Source of the DNA: Meiothermus taiwanensis DSM 14542
GTDB taxonomy: Bacteria; Deinococcota; Deinococci; Deinococcales; Thermaceae
Assembly: GCA_000482765.1 (NCBI GenBank)
Contig: AXWR01000003.1
Span: 62,001-126,000, forward strand
Direction: 5' to 3'
DNA: 64,000 nucleotides
Shown: piece by piece, positions 62,404 through 64,000 of the stretch
How the letters are laid out: the number at the start of each line of letters is the position of its first letter
Numbering within the stretch: position 1 is the stretch's first letter
Program-made: the position numbers and the translations under genes
Notes under the pieces: generated by a model
The model's input: only the letters and a program-made list of their open reading frames with translations
What the model was told of the DNA's origin: nothing
Databases searched by the model: none

Positions 62404-63441
62404 ATGAAGCCATTCACCAAGGTAATGGTGTTGTTGTGGTTTGCACTGGCCGTGCCGGCTTTCGCCCAGCAGATCATCGTGGGGGTGAGCTGGGCCAACT
62501 TCCAGGAGGAACGCTGGAAGATTGACGAACGGGCCATCCGCGAGCAGTTGGGCCGCATGGGCGCGACCTATATCAGCGCCGACGCCCAGAGCTCGTCCGA
62601 GAAGCAGCTCAACGACATCGACGCCCTGATTGCGCGCGGGGCCAAGGCCCTGATCATCCTGGCCTGGGACAAAGACGCCATTCTGCCCGCCATCGACAAG
62701 GCCAAGGCCGCGGGCATCCCGGTGGTGGCCTACGACCGCCTCATCGAAAACAACTACGCCTACTACATCACCTTCGACAACGTGGAGGTTGGCCGCATGC
62801 AGGCCCGCGAGGTCTTTAAGGTTCGGCCCAAGGGCAACTACGCCTTCATCCTGGGAGCCAACACCGACCCCAACGCCGACTTCCTGCATAAGGGGCAGCT
62901 CGAGGTGCTCGATGCCGCCATCAAGCGCGGCGACATCAAGGTGGTGGGCAAACAGTACACCGAAGGCTGGAAGCCCGAGGTGGCCCAGCGCAACATGGAG
63001 CAAATCCTCACCGCCAACGGCAACAAAGTGGACGCGGTGGTGGCCTCCAACGACGGTACCGCCGGGGGTGTGGTGGCCGCGCTGGCCGCGGTGGGTCTGG
63101 CCGGCAAGGTGCCGGTCTCGGGCCAGGACGGCGACCAGGCCGCCCTCAACCGGGTGGCGCGCGGGCTGCAAACCGTCAGCGTCTGGAAGGACGCCCGCGA
63201 GCTGGGCCGCCGCGCTGCCGAGGCCGCGGTACTCATGGCCCGTGGCACCCCCATGGACAAACTGCCGGGCCGCACCATTTTTGCTGATGGGCCCAACAAA
63301 GTCCGGATGAACGCCCTGCTGCTCAAACCCATCCCCATCACCCGCGAGAACCTGGATGTGGTGCTGCGGGCTGGCTGGATTACCAAGCAAGCCCTCTGCC
63401 AGGGGGTGAGCGGCACCAACGCCCCGGCGGCCTGCCGGTAG
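62404..63441 (+). CDS. xylF: xylose-type ABC transporter substrate-binding protein
   Basis: 345-residue periplasmic sugar-binding protein of the ribose/xylose family. Signal peptide [16 protein letters not shown], then [67 protein letters not shown] and [26 protein letters not shown], all XylF-like. The start is ATG 62404 with TAGGAGGAGGG 3 bases upstream. It is followed by a terminator and then xylH. Confidence 0.9.
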   Translation: MKPFTKVMVLLWFALAVPAFAQQIIVGVSWANFQEERWKIDERAIREQLGRMGATYISADAQSSSEKQLNDIDALIARGAKALIILAWDKDAILPAIDKAKAAGIPVVAYDRLIENNYAYYITFDNVEVGRMQAREVFKVRPKGNYAFILGANTDPNADFLHKGQLEVLDAAIKRGDIKVVGKQYTEGWKPEVAQRNMEQILTANGNKVDAVVASNDGTAGGVVAALAAVGLAGKVPVSGQDGDQAALNRVARGLQTVSVWKDARELGRRAAEAAVLMARGTPMDKLPGRTIFADGPNKVRMNALLLKPIPITRENLDVVLRAGWITKQALCQGVSGTNAPAACR

Positions 63442-63456
63442 CACGAACTATCTGCT

Positions 63457-63484
63457 AAGGGTGGGCGTGTTGCCCACCCTTTTT
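63457..63484 (+). terminator. intrinsic terminator between xylF and xylH
   Basis: AAGGGTGGGC (63457-63466), GTGTT loop, GCCCACCCTT (63472-63481), then TTT. Binding-protein genes are often made in excess over their permease by such partial terminators. Confidence 0.88.
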
Positions 63485-63513
63485 ATAAGCCAAACAAGCC
63501 TTGAATTGCACGG

Positions 63514-63519
63514 TATAAT
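63514..63519 (+). promoter_or_regulatory. consensus -10 box before xylH
   Basis: TATAAT 35 bases before the xylH ATG. The -35 region at the right distance (CAAACA) is poor, so an internal promoter is possible but not certain. Confidence 0.4.
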
Positions 63520-63553
63520 CGGGTTCAACAAAAAAAAGAGCGGAGGATTTTTC

Positions 63554-64000
63554 ATGCAGATGCAAAGCACAGCAAGGGCCCGCACGAGCCTGGTGCAAAG
63601 CCTGGGCGTGGATGGCCGCATCCTGACCATGCTCATCGTGCTGGCGGTGGTCTGGACGGTATTCCAGCTACTCACCATGCAGCAGCCGGGCCAGTTTTTG
63701 AGTCCGCAGAATCTCTGGAACCTCTCGGTGCAGACCGCGGTGGTGGGCATCATGGTGGGGGGAATGGTCATGGTGATCGTAACCCGCCAGATTGATCTTT
63801 CGGTGGGCTCGATTCTGGGCTTTACCGGAATGATCATGGCCCTCATCCAGACCGTCCCGCCGCTGGGCTGGGGCGGCCACTGGCTCCTGGCGCTGCTGGC
63901 CGGGCTGGCGCTGGGCGCGCTGATTGGGGCCTTTCAGGGGTACTGGGTGGCCTACTGGGGGGTGCCGGCCTTCGTGGTCACCCTGGCCGGGCTGCTCATC
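63554..64000 (+). CDS. xylH: xylose-type ABC transporter permease, cut by window end
   Basis: First 149 codons, with no stop before the window end, of a BPD_transp_2 sugar permease. At least three membrane segments are visible: [29 protein letters not shown] and [17 protein letters not shown]. The family signature [18 protein letters not shown] is clear. ATG 63554 follows CGGAGGA by 6 bases. The ATPase gene xylG is expected beyond the window or elsewhere. Confidence 0.9.
   Translation, partial: MQMQSTARARTSLVQSLGVDGRILTMLIVLAVVWTVFQLLTMQQPGQFLSPQNLWNLSVQTAVVGIMVGGMVMVIVTRQIDLSVGSILGFTGMIMALIQTVPPLGWGGHWLLALLAGLALGALIGAFQGYWVAYWGVPAFVVTLAGLLI

Overview
The window looks like chromosomal DNA of a thermophile of the family Thermaceae, most likely Meiothermus. 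RpoB and RpoC closely follow the Thermus sequences as I remember them. Other pointers are the GC-rich codon use, the MglA/MglB pair, a NurA-HerA pair, a ThiF-like activating enzyme beside a JAMM protein, and many genes whose start codon lies 6-8 bases after a TANNNT -10 box (leaderless transcripts). The genus call is inference; no 16S gene is present.

Layout. 1-4430 (+): end of a myo-inositol catabolic operon (iolC fragment, a TIM-barrel isomerase, iolG, iolB, DeoR-type iolR). 4436-16176 (-): yggS, a purine nucleoside phosphorylase, rpoC, rpoB with a long leader, serS, gatC. 16210-19109 (+): a SAM-I riboswitch driving metY-metX. 19281-24997 (-): glycine cleavage genes gcvT-gcvH-gcvP, with an ISAs1-like insertion between gcvH and gcvP and a tandem glycine riboswitch directly before gcvP. 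25142-26226 (-): mglB-mglA. 26488-37800: mostly (+) genes (secreted hydrolase, hemW, patatin, lepB, hslVU, TPR protein, nurA-herA, aat) plus one (-) Ser/Thr kinase. 37978-41866 (-): gltA, a ThiF/MoeB-like enzyme, a JAMM protein with a DUF2461 protein, and a TlpA-like thioredoxin. 41993-49173 (+): MFS transporter, DUF1998 helicase, mnmE, a membrane protein, a Kef-type antiporter. 49170-51261 (-): mnmD and a group II decarboxylase. 51384-55850 (+): N-acylamino acid racemase, GNAT protein, amidohydrolase, ClC channel. 55753-60584: (-) PIG-L deacetylase, a (+) tRNA-Ser, and a (-) run of a vanadium haloperoxidase-like protein, an oxidoreductase, a UPF0303 protein and a frameshifted class V aminotransferase. 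60717-64000 (+): a secreted VCBS/ASPIC protein, then the start of a xylose-type ABC transporter (xylF, xylH cut by the window end).

Several genes form working units: IolC/G/B with their regulator; MetX makes the substrate of MetY, and SAM sensing controls both; GcvT/H/P form one enzyme complex; HslU/V form one protease; MglA/B are a GTPase and its GAP; NurA/HerA are a DNA end-resection pair; MnmE and MnmD act on the same tRNA wobble uridine; XylF and XylH belong to one transporter.

Non-coding signals include two riboswitch classes, several intrinsic terminators, a perfect 19-bp palindrome at the xylF promoter, and a family of short intergenic repeats built around ACCGGATTC and CTCCCTTCGGTCGGG. 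The hexamer CTCGAG is far more frequent than base composition predicts. Two genes (the IS transposase and the class V aminotransferase) are broken exactly at homopolymer runs, which could be sequencing error, decay or slippage. I saw no CRISPR array, prophage or defence island. Nothing here is clearly a new multi-gene system; the best leads are the SAM-riboswitch expression platform, the E1-like/JAMM neighbourhood, the repeat family and CTCGAG enrichment.
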